From assembly GCA_028456385.1 (NCBI GenBank), contig JALNQF010000001.1:124001-188000 (forward strand): a DNA stretch of 64,000 nt, given 5' to 3'. The position numbers and the translations under genes are program-made. The DNA is from Ophiosphaerella korrae (lineage: Eukaryota > Ascomycota > Dothideomycetes > Pleosporales > Phaeosphaeriaceae). The notes under the pieces were generated by a model. It saw only the letters and a program-made list of their open reading frames with translations. It was not told where the DNA came from and ran no database searches. This document shows, piece by piece, positions 37,501 through 48,099 of the stretch; within the stretch, counting starts at the first letter, position 1; the number at the start of each line of letters is the position of its first letter.

Positions 37501-38264
37501 AAACTTCGTCATATCAGCAATCTAGAACTGGTAAAAGGAGAGGATATACGAACGCTACAACTAGTACGCCAGCCTCCGCCTCGGCTTTCGTTGACTCTGG
37601 GAGGTGTCCATTTCCAAGACCACTGAAACTGCACTGACGAGCTTCCACCTGTTGTATAGTCTCCGACCAGCTCAACTTGTGGGTTCTTGTGCAAATTGGG
37701 GTTGGCCTGGAACTCCCTTGTGACCAAGTTTTCCAGGTCTTTCGAGCTAGAGGCAAAGACAAAAGTCAGGCCGTTGATGACGGTATCAACCAAGCCAGAT
37801 GCGGTGGTGGGGGATGTGTTGTTTGCATTATAAATACTGGGCACAGCGAGGTGCTGTCGAAGGATGAATGTAAAGTTGAACGTCAGCTCTTCGTCATTGG
37901 GCAGTCGTATGAGGAAAGACGGAGGGCCGTCGCTTAGCGGAGAGGACTCGGGGTCCTGTAAAACAATTTAGCATTGCGAACACATAGAAGGTGCAGAAGG
38001 AATACCTGGATATAATCTATCACACTCTCATCTCCCAATTCTCGCCTCGCCCCGTATCTAGTCGCAGGAAAAGCGTTAGGTGTGATGTTTAGCAGCGTGC
38101 GGTTGCGAGCGTTAGTGATATTAAGCGCGGCAACAGAGACTGGGCAGGAGTCAGTACTGTGTCTCAAAGAACACATTGCTGGATCGGGGCTGCGCCATAC
38201 ATCGCGTCTGATCGCGCAAATACAGGGCGCCATTCTCGCCGGCTTTGCTATTGACCGCACCCAT
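34545..38264 (-). CDS. csx2: BAR-PH-ArfGAP protein (Csx2-like) with N-myristoylation motif
   Basis: 1152 residues in six exons read right to left: 38264-38201, 38139-38006, 37955-37554, 37503-37437, 37386-35979, 35928-34545. Introns are 61, 50, 50, 50 and 50 nt and the whole frame closes. Exon 1 starts MGAVNSKAGENGALYLRDQT, with Gly2 and Ser6 as in N-myristoylated proteins. A conserved N-terminal region follows (ITNARNRTLLNITPNAF; FVEYDQRAHKLSTLANFAFW). A coiled-coil BAR domain spans about 315-540, a PH domain about 685-800 (WVVLDQGKLSEYTNWK), and the ArfGAP zinc finger about 840-960: CADCG, then CIECSGIHRSLG with the arginine finger. The tail has degenerate ankyrin-like and Ser/Pro-rich parts. 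It should stimulate Arf GTP hydrolysis on curved membranes, in secretion or endocytosis. The intron at 37553 has a weak GTTCGT donor. Confidence 0.92.
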
Positions 38265-39677
38265 GCCCAAGAACAGCGGCGCAAGCCGGTTCGAGCCTGA
38301 TGTGATACCTCACAATAGCTCACGTTGCGCTAGTCAACCACCTAGACAAGCAGTGGATCATGCCTTGGCCCAGAAAGGGAGACAACTTTTCAAAGGTCTG
38401 GCGTCGGCGTTGGTCGCAATCTTGGTAGAGCTTAATTAATATGGGGTAACGGCGCGCGCTTCGGGTCTGGAGACGAGGGGAGCGCGCTACGATCTATCAA
38501 AGGCACGCGGGGTCGAATCGGCCACCAAGAGGTAGGTCTATTACTGGGTGAATAAGGCTTAAGCTTGTTGAATAGCACTGCAAAGCTGCAAAAGCTCGGA
38601 AGAATTCAGGCGAGTGCGGTGGCACGGTGGAGGAATAGAGGGGCTACTAAGTAATGTCCCGTTGAATAAGTCCCGTTGTGGTGGGCTGTGTCGATCAGGA
38701 CAAGGTAGGAAAGACTCATGCACATGCCAGGCACATGCACATGTGTGAGTGCTTCGCGCCACACGTTATGGGCAGCGGAAACGGGTGGCACGCAGGAACA
38801 ACCGCTGGTGAGACACAACAAGGCCGCTGGTGGCAGCAGCTAGTCTTTGTATTGCACCAGCACGGCGCTGTCTGATGACTTCAGCCACAGCACGCGTCCT
38901 GAACCTCGTCATCCCCGTCGCCTTTGCCAGGCAGAAATATTGGCTAGGTTCGTGACCGAGTATCTTATATCACGAGGTCGAGAGCAGCAGGCGTGACGAA
39001 CCCTGTGAGCTTAGGGAGGGAATAGGTGGCTCACGTCCTGGAACACATGGAACACATTGAAACGGGTATCATGACAGCAAGGGCGCCCCCGCGCAGGCGC
39101 AAGAGTACCTGATCCAGAAGCTCTTCCGCCGCAACCGTCCCTGGGGGTGCCTTGACATCGTGCATGAAGCACTAATTTCCAGACACGGCCACCACGAACG
39201 CGGCCTTTTCTATTCCCCTACCCAGCGAGCAAAACACCTCAATTTGCTCGCTGTGCTCAATCTCCGAGTTCCAAACGCTTTGACATCTGCTGTGCTACCC
39301 AAGGAGCAATGATCCCCAAAGAACCGTCCCTGCATGGCATCCAATCAGAACCCCCGTCTATCGCCGAACTTTTTGCAGCGGTGCCTCGCTGCGTTTTGTC
39401 TTGGCTGGCAACATCATCAATCGATTGATTGTTGGTTTATCAACCACGTTGTCCCTGCCAACAGCTTCTCTCAATTGACAGGTGTACATCCTCGGATCTT
39501 TGTTGCGGCTACACGACGGTACGTTGTTCGCCCAAATTATTGGCCATTGTGGCCCTTGTCAAGACTGACTGACAACGAGGTTAGTCCCCAGAATCTTGAG
39601 GCGATATACACATCCGTGAGATACGACAAAACTTGCCCCTCGAGGGGCCTGTGCAATCCTGAAAAAAACTACCCCAA
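38265..39677. promoter_or_regulatory. Divergent promoter region of ArfGAP and ATP11 genes
   Basis: 1.4 kb between divergent start codons. Open frames inside (for example 39334-39810, overlapping ATP11 in another frame) show no domain. A short CACATGC-type repeat occurs around 38715-38745. No tRNA was confirmed; GGTCGAATCGG at about 38510 resembles a B box, but no partner A box and cloverleaf were found. Confidence 0.5.
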
Positions 39678-40661
39678 ATGTTGTTTCGTCTCCAAACTCT
39701 CCGCTACTGCCTTCGACAACCTCTCTCATCCCCCCGCTTCAGTCAACGCCGCTGGGCTCGCGTTCAAGATGTACGATTTCTCGCAACCCATGATGCCCAG
39801 CAGCGCGTAATGGCAAAATATAAGGAGAAACTAGAGCAGGCTGCAAAGGAAAAGGGCTTCCGAGATGTCTCGGAGCTCAAGGAGCAGTACAAGGACAGGA
39901 TACACGAATTGAGGAAACAAGCCATTGTACCTGGCGCCACCGGTCCATTGACACCACCGTCACCGCCTTCCTCAGAATCTGCATCTTCACAAACGCCGTC
40001 GCCATGGCCATCACCTCCTCCTCCACCCTCACCGCAGAGCCCAAATACCGCGCCAGCACCCCCGCCAGGCGTGAAGACGCTAAACTCTTTCCTCGATATG
40101 TCGAAAGTTCGTGACCTCTCGGAGAAGGAGATCCAAGTCCTCTGGCGCCTTCGGCACGCCAGCAATCCCCAGTCCCTCCATTTCGCCGTGCCTGCAGGCG
40201 TTTTCGAATCTCTTCTCCAGACAGCGAAGCAACATCCGTCATTCGTTCTGCCTGTGCCGCGAGAGATACCGGCTGATGGTGCCGAGGAAACGAAGAAGAC
40301 AGAACAAGCTGCCGAACTGCATTACTTGGAGTTTGCACACCCACATGTTGATACTACGACGCTGCTATTCACCAGTCTAGCTGAGTTCAAGTTAAGAGGC
40401 GAATTTGCGAGTCCACATACCACGATTACATTTCACCAAGAGCTGGCTGATAGCCACGACATCGTCTTAGGACAAGGCACAGTGGTGGAGAACAAAAGTG
40501 TTACTGTAGATGAGGCAAGGTGGCTGGTAATGTGTATGCAGAAATTTTATGTACAGGGTGAAGGGGGAAAGGCAAGGAACGAGCTACTTGACATGTTCAC
40601 GAGAGGAGACAGTGCATTCCAAGTAGAGAGGCTCATTGATGAAGCAGAGAAAATCTTGTAG
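39678..40661 (+). CDS. ATP11: F1-ATPase assembly chaperone Atp11
   Basis: 327 residues, intronless. The first 35 residues are Arg/Ser/Leu-rich without acids (MLFRLQTLRYCLRQPL), a good mitochondrial presequence. A short coiled segment follows (about 40-80), then a Pro/Ser linker (95-140) and the ATP11 domain (about 140-327): LNSFLDMSKVRDLSEKEIQVLWRLRH at its start, then HYLEFAHPHVDTTTLLFTSL and the tail FVEKAEKIL-like FQVERLIDEAEKIL. Atp11 binds free F1 beta subunits in the matrix and prevents their aggregation before alpha3beta3 assembly. Its 3' end converges with the next gene with 217 bp between stop codons. Confidence 0.95.
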   Translation: MLFRLQTLRYCLRQPLSSPRFSQRRWARVQDVRFLATHDAQQRVMAKYKEKLEQAAKEKGFRDVSELKEQYKDRIHELRKQAIVPGATGPLTPPSPPSSESASSQTPSPWPSPPPPPSPQSPNTAPAPPPGVKTLNSFLDMSKVRDLSEKEIQVLWRLRHASNPQSLHFAVPAGVFESLLQTAKQHPSFVLPVPREIPADGAEETKKTEQAAELHYLEFAHPHVDTTTLLFTSLAEFKLRGEFASPHTTITFHQELADSHDIVLGQGTVVENKSVTVDEARWLVMCMQKFYVQGEGGKARNELLDMFTRGDSAFQVERLIDEAEKIL

Positions 40662-40878
40662 CAGCATGCCAGACTACAGATACTGTGGTAAACTATTTGG
40701 TATATGACATAGTCATACCTCGAGTACCTCAGAACAGTTTATCGTGATAATCTGCTCGAAAAACAGCGCGGACAAGGCACGGGCTGTAACTTGTACTATG
40801 CCATTGAGGCCCTATAACGCCCCGAAGACACTCACAGTTCCTCGTCTGTTGATTGATCGGACTGTAAATCGCTCGACT

Positions 40879-42047
40879 TCACAATACTGTGTGGAATGCG
40901 AAATGAGATTGGCCGAGCCCGTCCTCGAAAGGGAGGTCGTTGTCATCGATGTCATCATGGATAAAAGTATCGCCATGCTCATCAGGCTCTGCCCTATGAA
41001 TGTCGTAGGGGAGAAGGCCCATCTCGAACAAGTGTGCCTGAGTGAGCATAGTCCACTGCTCATCTGCCTCAGCATTGGCAGGGCCAACCTCAAAGTCGAT
41101 AGGCTTGTTCAAGATTTTGCTGAGATTCCAGGAACAGTAGACGCAGTGTTTATTGTTGTAGTTCATACAAAGGAGAGGGCAACTGCATGAACGCGTAAAG
41201 AAAATCCTTTCACCCTTGTCCGCCCTGTGCGTAAGGTAGAACTGCTGGTGAAGAAATTTGGCGAATTCAGGGTAGAGCGCAACGCCATCATGTAGGCGAA
41301 TCTTGACGAAACGAATTTTTGAATTCTCAACAAGTGGAACTAAGGCCTGGGATACCGGGTGGTCGGTGAACATGATGTCCCACGAATTGATACGGCGATG
41401 GTACGGATATTCAGATGCAATCAGAATAATGACTGCCTGAAGTTTAGTATCAGATGCTGCAAGAGCCTTGATGAAGTGTGCAACACGCTGCGCAGAGTCA
41501 CTGGTTGGGTTACTTGAATACAGGTCGAAAGCCGGTTAGTAGGCAACCACATAAACTCTATCGGAAGTGACTTACAGAGGCTCAAATTCGTCAGATAGCC
41601 CATGTAGCGCTTGCTGATGGGGAATCGATAGAAATAACCGGGGTCTTCGTTGATTCCGGTGCAGAAGACGAAGTGGTTGTTCTTGTACAGGAAGGGCACT
41701 GCCTCCTTGTAGTAGAGACGGCATGTGCCAAGGATCTGCCATGGGATATCAATCTCATTGCCATTGAACTCAGTGAACTCAAGCGAGCTAAATTCACGGG
41801 CGCCCTTGAAGATCATGCCAGGCATTGTGAGAAGCTCCTCAAATATCATGAGGCGGATTTCCTTGGGGAAGCGACGTAGGTAGTCTTGCTTTGCCTTTGC
41901 GTCTTCCCTAGATGAAGCGCTCACCATATTAGTAACAAAACCAAGGTCGCTATCAGGCTTGGGGCCATGAGGCTTCTCTAGGGTAAGCTTATTGAAGGCG
42001 GCATGCATCATGTTGAAGCTGTGCATCATGTTGGGCGTATTGGGCAT
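40879..42047 (-). CDS. F-box-like protein of unknown function
   Basis: 369 residues in two exons, 42047-41572 and 41512-40879. The N-terminal half holds a motif common in large fungal families (RRFPKEIRLMIFEELLTMP, residues 60-80), which resembles an F-box-like or DUF7730-type fold. ILGTCRLYYKEAVPFLYKNN follows. The intron is 59 nt if the donor at 41571 (GTCACT) is used, and this is the only GT-AG choice that keeps frame into the clearly coding second exon (SAQRVAHFIKALAAS onward). The stronger donor GTAAGT four bases earlier shifts frame and meets a stop. The C-terminus is acidic. Function unknown; such proteins are often predicted to mediate protein contacts. Confidence 0.7.
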
Positions 42048-42893
42048 ACTCTTCGTATGAAACTGGATGCCTAATAGAGATGCAGAAGCTGGTATAGTCA
42101 GTAAAATACAAGGCTCAAATTCGATGGAGGGTGCAACTTACTAGTGTTGGGGGTCACTAAAACCTATGTTGGTAGACACTTGGTCAGTGAAGATCAACAA
42201 CTATACACTACACCACTAGGTAGTGTAGGGTGATCGAGAGAGCGCTCTGCTGTGCAGGTCACGTTTATGTAAGGAAAGTGCCAGACGTCGCGTTGCTGGT
42301 AGTGCGCATTAGCATTCAAGTCAAGAGCGTTTGCAATGACTTGGCCATTGCTCAAAACTACGGATAATAGCATAAGAGTGTGAGTTGGAGAACTGCAGTG
42401 TGTCAAGGCGCGTTGTCACACGCGTTGCTATGCGTGCCATAGCACCGATGACCTGTAGAGGCTGCAGTGGCAGTAGCGGTGGCAGTGACGGCAGTGATAG
42501 TAAAGGATGGTGACAGAAGAACAGAGCTTACCTGACAGACGCCTGCAATTACCTTATAGCACCTTGGTAGTTTAGAAGAAACGGAAAGGGAGAAGTAGGG
42601 TGGATAGTAGAGGGAGTAGAGGGAGGAAGGTGGAAGGAGAGTAAAGGGAAGAGGGTCGAGTGCGGGTTGGTAGAAAAAGGCACTGTGGAGGTGAGTGACC
42701 AGAATTACCTCAGGAAGGCAAGAACTATCAGCCAAACAACCGATGAGGCAGCTACGCTTTCCCAATGCATGGTTAGTGATGAATAATAGCTAAGTGAGCA
42801 AGTGAGATTGACTAACGCTCGAAATCGTTTATTCTAGTAGCCGGCCTTTACCTAGGTATCTTCCCATCTCAGTGCAATCTTATACAAGGGATG
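42048..42893. other. Intergenic region with simple repeats
   Basis: 846 bp between two minus-strand genes. Contains GCAGTGGCAGTAGCGG-type imperfect repeats (about 42462-42502) and a purine-rich AGGGAG tract (about 42585-42660). A 120-codon minus frame over these repeats is low complexity and not accepted as a gene. Confidence 0.55.
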
Positions 42894-44209
42894 CTACCGA
42901 GTGTTATTTTCCAAAGCCTTCACCGAGCATTTAAAGAGCTCTTGTTTCTGATATAACTCCAATACGTCACCCTCGAGCTTGGTCTCTGATACGTTTCCTG
43001 AAGCGCTGCTCGCAGTACTGTCAGCATTTTTTCTTCGCCGTATTTGCAGCACATGTACTAGGCTCACCTCGCAACTGATTCGCAGGCCTTCCTCAAGACT
43101 GACTTTTGGTTGAAAACCAAGTAACCCTCTCGCCTTTGCGATACACACATATCGATCTCGACACCCATCACTCACTATTCCTCGGCAAAACGCACCCTCT
43201 ACTCCAGTCAACCAGCTCCCCCATTCCACCACATATCCCATCCACCACGCAAGCCCCTCGGGGACAGCAACCTGAAACTCTGGTACATGGCCAAACTCCT
43301 TCCACACCGCTATGCACATGTCTCTGGCAGAAATTGGCTCGCCGTTAGTGATAAACATCGCCTCGCCAGCAGCAGTTTGGGAGTTGAGAAGATTGGCTGC
43401 AGCAAGTACATGGGCGTCGGCGACATTAGTGACGTAGACAAAGTCTTGCAGATTGGTGCCAGTGCCGAGAATGAAAGGTGTTTGGCCGGCTGCTATACAA
43501 GATTGGATGATGGGAATGCAGGTCTTATCATTGGGGCCGAAGATGGGCGCAGAGCGAAGTGCACAAGTTACAAAGTCGTGAGTGTTGGCTGAAAGAACGA
43601 GCTCTTCTGCGATAGCCTACGCAATATTAAGGATAAGATAATTGGAGTAGGGAGATGGCGGGAGAGAAGTCCAGCAATACATAGCAGTGCTAGCAGATAT
43701 GCCAAACAGGATGTGAATCAGTAGAGAGGGGTGCTTACCTTTGACAATCCGTAGCTTGTGTCAGCCTTACCAGTAGGCCAGCTCTCATCCACGTTCTTAA
43801 AATCCTTTCTAAGCTCATCGAGGACCACGGTAACACTACTTGTATACACCAGCGCCTTCGCGCCACTCTTCTTAGCTGCATGAAGCACATTCCTTGTTCC
43901 CTCAACGTTGATTTGATACACTACATCTTTGCCCTTCATAGAATACCGCGCGATACCTAAAGGATACACACCAACTGTGTGCACAACGATAGCTGGCCGC
44001 GCCTCTTCGAAAACCTTCAGTAGCATTTCTTGGTCCAAGATGTTGGCACGCACATAACGGACCTCGGTTGCAAAAGTGTTACTACCAAGTGCTGGGGGAT
44101 TGATGTCGATGGCTGTGATGGCGAAGCGCTTTGCCTCGAGGAGTGCAGAGACAATTTCTGTACCTAGGAATCCACAACCCCCCGTAACTAGGATGTTGGT
44201 TCGTTCCAT
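42894..44209 (-). CDS. 3beta-HSD/Erg26-like NAD-dependent sterol dehydrogenase
   Basis: 397 residues in two exons, 44209-43739 and 43616-42894, with a 122-nt intron (GTAAGC...GCGTAG, phase 0). ATG at 44209 (MERTNILVTGGCGFLG) is the first real ATG; the six bases upstream begin with TTG. The extended short-chain dehydrogenase fold is shown by the nucleotide-binding TGGCGFLG at residues 9-16, IDINP at the second strand, VYTSSVTVV, and the catalytic YxxxK (SYGLSK, about 155), directly before the intron. RSAPIFGPND and LQDFVYVTNVADAHVLAA are typical of the 3beta-hydroxysteroid dehydrogenase family, which includes ergosterol enzyme Erg26 (C4-demethylation in the ER). The C-terminal tail is divergent and polar, so a paralogue acting on another steroid or NDP-sugar-like substrate is possible. 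Confidence 0.82.
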
Positions 44210-44812
44210 TTTCAAGCTAATTCAGGGTTGTAATGCAACAACCAAGTCAAAGCAGTAGTAAAATGGCTCGTACTCCGTCGCTTGCCTGCTTAACCAGCCT
44301 TTGTACTCTTATTCTGAAGAAGTAGGCTAATGGTAATAGGTTAAATGGTTGTTTAGTAGATGGAATGATCGGTGATCATGAGAACCCGCAAGATGAGAAG
44401 ACACATGGAGAGGGTATCTGGAAGTTCAGTAGCGTCGGATAAGATCTGCCTTTCCCGTATCGAGTTAGACTGCGTCGTCGAAATTGATTTTGGAGATGGT
44501 AGCTCTTCTCACAAACAATCAGCCAGCACGTGCATACTAATAAGATTGAAAAGTACGTCCCCTAGCTTTTCACTAGCAAATGTGATGATACTCAGAAGCT
44601 AATCACTGCAGAGTTGAAAATATTCTTTGGCCCGATTTGCCTCGGAAGTGAACAAACTTGTGACCCGAGTATAGTTTCAAATAAGCCACATTTGCGCTGT
44701 TACTATTCCTCAAGAAAGCTGGAGGCTACCTAGTAATCAGAGTTCAACGAAAAGACTCGTATCTGGTTCAGGTTATTGGTCAGACCATTGACAGTAAAAC
44801 TTCGAACCAATC
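44210..44812. promoter_or_regulatory. Divergent promoter region of dehydrogenase and NAT9 genes
   Basis: 603 bp between divergent start codons; no gene-like feature inside. Confidence 0.5.
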
Positions 44813-45643
44813 ATGAAGTTAAACGAGCATGAAGGTACCATATCTTAGCCCTCCTCTGTATATTCCTAAAACGAGTTCCAGCCATTCTTACACCCCGAGT
44901 CCTCCTAGTACCTTACTGCTCCCATCACGTTCCAACATACCATGAATGGATGCAAGACAAAGTATGTGCTCAAGTCGAATAAACCTTCAACATGCTACGT
45001 TTCATATCTACCGTTTATCCTTTTTTATTTCACTGACTGCTCCCAGGAAATCCAAAAAGCAACTGCATCTGAGCCCTTGACTCTCTCTGAGGAATACTCC
45101 ATGCAAAAGTCCTGGCGCCTTGATCACGATAAATTAACGTTCATCACTTGTCGTGCACCTGCATCACCAGGAGATGCGATTGCGGCACAGGTCCACGATA
45201 CGCCAACATCTATGATCGGCGACATAAACCTTTTCATATACGAAAATACTGACGAGGAACTGGACCAGGACATGCACCAAACACCCACCATAGGTGAACT
45301 CGAAATCATGATTGCGCATGTCCCTGCTCGTGGCGCCGGCCTCGCAACAGAAACACTGCGTGCATTTCTATGGTACATATCTACCAACCTCGACACTCTG
45401 TTAGAGGAATACCGAGTAGGATGTGATGAAAGAACCGAGCGGTATTTGAAGTATTTGCGGGTCAAGATTGATCAAGAAAATGCGCAGAGTCTGAAATTGT
45501 TCGAAAAAGTAGGATTCAAGAGGGTGGAAGGAGGTCCGAATTATTTTGGGGAGGTAGAAATGAGGGCGGATATTGCTAAGGGGAGGGTAGTTAGTATCGA
45601 GGGTTTGGACAACGGAGTACGACGGCTAGGATATAGCACTTAG
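44813..45643 (+). CDS. NAT9: N-acetyltransferase 9-like GNAT protein
   Basis: 232 residues in three exons: 44813-44834 (22 nt), 44882-44961, 45047-45643. Introns are 47 and 85 nt, GT-AG. The joined N-terminus (MKLNEHEAILTPRVLLVPYC, then HHVPTYHEWMQD) is the conserved NAT9 opening, so these two tiny exons are well supported. EIQKATASEPLTLSEEYSMQ follows. The GNAT acetyl-CoA core is seen as GELEIMIAHVPARGAGLATE (Q/RxxGxG/A-like loop RGAGLA, about 125-135), then QENAQSLKLFEKVGFKRV and NYFGEVEMR. NAT9 proteins acetylate N-termini or tubulin-linked targets in animals; the fungal substrate is unknown. Its 3' end converges on ARPC1 with 151 bp between stops. Confidence 0.9.
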
Positions 45644-45794
45644 GGGGGAAATAGTGACCCGTTTGCGGAGTTGAGCGAATTAAGGACTGTATGGCAAGAG
45701 GAGCGTACTATGGTTCAACCTTGATTGACCAGAAATTTATCCCTTGTATCAAGATTGGGCTGCAAACCTTAGACCAATCCAAACTTTGTTGATC

Positions 45795-46941
45795 TTACAA
45801 AGACCAAATCACGACCCTGCCATCTACACCAGTCGAGCTGATCTGTGTAACGTTACCTCTGCTCTCTTTGAAGCTACGAATGGTGTTGATAGTGTTCTGA
45901 TGGACAGTCTTAAGCTTGGTGTCATCCGTGCCGGACTTGCCCTTCAAATCCATTTGTCTGAACATGTTCAATGCGCTTTCCTCCCTCTGCTCTGTCAAAC
46001 CAGGCCTGCCCTTTGACTCGAGTGAGCCAGCTAGTTGCCACCCCTGCTCTGAACCCTGCAGGCGATATGCTTCACAGTTGTAGCCAGCAGCGATGATCTC
46101 AGATTCTGTACTCCAAAGAAGAGACATGAACGGGAGTACTTGTGTACTGATGCTGAGAATGGCCCTAGGTGGTTGGTCGGGGCCACTTGGGTACACAACT
46201 GTAAGAGTGCTGTCATGTGAGGCAAAAGCAAGCGCATTTCCAGAAGGGGAGAAGGCAACGCTGTGAACCCAGCCCGCTGTGTTGTTCAAAAACTCGCCAC
46301 ACACGGTGTTGAAGGGCAGTCGCTCGCCCCAGGCCGAAGCCTCTGGACGCTCATCGACAGTCTTGACGAACGAGGACAAGACTCGGGCATGGCCATCGGT
46401 AGAGCCAGCTGCCAGCAAGACCGAGTTCGGGTGCCATGCTACGCAAGTGACGGTCGAGCGAATGGGCTTCTTAATGTGCTTGGAGACCCACCAGTTGTCC
46501 TCCTCTTCGAAGTAGCAGACTGGGATGAGGCGGGCACCTGAGCCTACGGCAAATTTGGTCTCAGAAGGCGCCCAACGAACACATGTAGCAGCGCGATTAA
46601 TGCGAAGAAGAACTAGAGTTGGCTTCCAACCTTGTGGTGAGGGCTCCCAGACGTAAGCATTGCGGTCTGTTTCGGTCATCAGCTATCGAATAGGGTCAGA
46701 GGACAGCTGCAAGCTCACCTTGAGAGCAGGTCACGATTTTGCCCGTATTGGGTCCAATGTCGACACCTGTGACCGTCTTATCGTGGCCCGTCAATTCATC
46801 CTGGAGCTTGAATTCACTGCCGTGCTTCGCATACAGGTCAACGTTGTTCTCACGGGCTACAGCGAGCGTCTGGCGATCGGCGGAGAAGGAATGATCCGCG
46901 ATTGGGTGGTGAAAGAGGTGGTGAACTTCGGGAGCAACCAT
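45795..46941 (-). CDS. ARPC1: Arp2/3 complex subunit 1 (ARPC1/Arc40)
   Basis: 364 residues in two exons, 46941-46719 and 46666-45795, with a 52-nt intron (GTGAGC...AAACAG, phase 1). The join gives TCSQDRNAYVWEP, the conserved ARPC1 sequence; an earlier in-frame ATG after the intron is not the start. MVAPEVHHLFHHPIADHSFS opens the protein. WD40 repeats run through the sequence: HDKTVTGVDIGPNTGKIVTC, ATCVRWAPSETKFAVGS, STVTCVAWHPNSVLLAAGS, VHSVAFSPSGNALAFASHD, and the last blade ends ISSTGVDGRVVIWSL. A loop between blades 6 and 7 carries the extended insert that contacts actin. ARPC1 caps the Arp2/3 complex, which nucleates branched actin at endocytic patches. Confidence 0.96.
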
Positions 46942-47136
46942 CGCGCTAATTCGGGGCAATAGGAGACTCTCTACTACTGCAGTTTGGAGGGTGAGGATGG
47001 TCAGGTAGTTGGCGGTTTGGGGTATTGGTGGGGTTGTTGGATGGCACGGGCATTTCTTGGCTCCTCCGAGCAGACAGCGAACACCAACCGCCGACTTACA
47101 ATTCTATTCATCGCCTTCCCCCTCACCTATTACAAC
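46942..47136. promoter_or_regulatory. Compact bidirectional promoter, ARPC1/mS41
   Basis: Only 195 bp separate the divergent start codons of the actin nucleator subunit and the mitoribosomal protein, so both promoters must overlap or share elements. No specific motif is claimed. Confidence 0.6.
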
Positions 47137-47865
47137 ATGGCCCTTCTACGGCGACCCCTCCTCAATACGGCTAATGCAGCCTCACTACCGAAAACATGTG
47201 TGCGCAATCTCCAGCATTCAATTCCCATGAGACCCGTGCCAAAGCCTATCCCATTCATTCCCGACCACACTGCCTTTCTCAGCGCAATTGGTCGTGGTCT
47301 TTCCGCACACGCGACCAAAATCCCATCTTGGGAAGCCTTGTTCACATTGACTTCCCCACAACTCAAAGAACTCGGTGTTGAGCCCGCGCGATCAAGACGA
47401 TACCTACTCCATTGGCGGGAAAAGTTTAGGAACGGAGAGTACGGCATTGGAGGAGATTGCCAGCATGTCACAGATGGAGTCGCCAACCTTCGGCTAGTTC
47501 AAGCACCTGTACTCCCAAACCCAGCTCTGGGAAACACGATAAGCCCTCGGTCTGCTCTTGCTACTGCGACCCACGACCCTGGAACGCGAAAGTTTGTCGT
47601 CAATGTGCCTGCGGACATCGAGGCTCCGGCAGGATCACTAGAACCATTAGCAAGGGTACAAGGTGTCCATGTGAAAGGTGCCAAGACTATCAAAGGAAGT
47701 TTTGTCGAGGCTGTGAAGGGTGGCGGGGGCTTGAGGGCGAGGATACGGCTACAAGAAGGTATCTGGGAAGAACGAAGGGGACATAAGGTTGATGGTGGTG
47801 AGAGGAGGAAGGCAGAAGTGCGAGCAAAGAGAAGAGCAGCCGAGAACAAAGAGAAAGCGAGGTAG
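47137..47865 (+). CDS. FYV4: Mitochondrial small ribosomal subunit protein mS41 (IGR motif)
   Basis: 242 residues, intronless. ATG at 47137 is chosen because it opens a basic, acid-free presequence (MALLRRPLLNTANAASLPK). A longer frame starts 51 codons upstream, but those codons lie in the short promoter. The IGR motif at about 48-95 (AIGRGLSAHATKIPSWEALF, then LGVEPARSRRYLLHWREKFR) is diagnostic of the Fyv4/mS41 family. The C-terminal region is basic (KAEVRAKRRAAENKEKAR), consistent with rRNA contact. Role: part of the mitochondrial ribosome small subunit. Its stop lies 234 bp from the convergent UNC-93-like gene. Confidence 0.92.
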   Translation: MALLRRPLLNTANAASLPKTCVRNLQHSIPMRPVPKPIPFIPDHTAFLSAIGRGLSAHATKIPSWEALFTLTSPQLKELGVEPARSRRYLLHWREKFRNGEYGIGGDCQHVTDGVANLRLVQAPVLPNPALGNTISPRSALATATHDPGTRKFVVNVPADIEAPAGSLEPLARVQGVHVKGAKTIKGSFVEAVKGGGGLRARIRLQEGIWEERRGHKVDGGERRKAEVRAKRRAAENKEKAR

Positions 47866-48099
47866 TGTTGCAGCTCAAAGATCCGAAAGATCTTCAGGGC
47901 CGTGCCTGTAATATGTGTACCATAAGTGTGGTTCCAAGGGGGCTGTCGGCTTTGATCAAGCAACTAATACGTTCTTCCAATATTGCAGTTGTTGAACTTC
48001 TCGCAGGAACTACCTATTCACCACCGTGATCAATGTCGAATGATCTCATTGAAACTTTTTGTTATTTGTCCTCTGATGTGAGTGTGGCTATCTATTGTT

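Noticed and set aside
37934..38323. Unspliced 129-codon frame at the 5' end of the ArfGAP gene
   Set aside because: It reads intron 1 as coding; the spliced MGAVNSK exon joins the conserved sequence far better.
38500..38530. Possible tRNA B box (GGTCGAATCGG)
   Set aside because: Deviates from the consensus, and no A box with acceptor-stem pairing was found.
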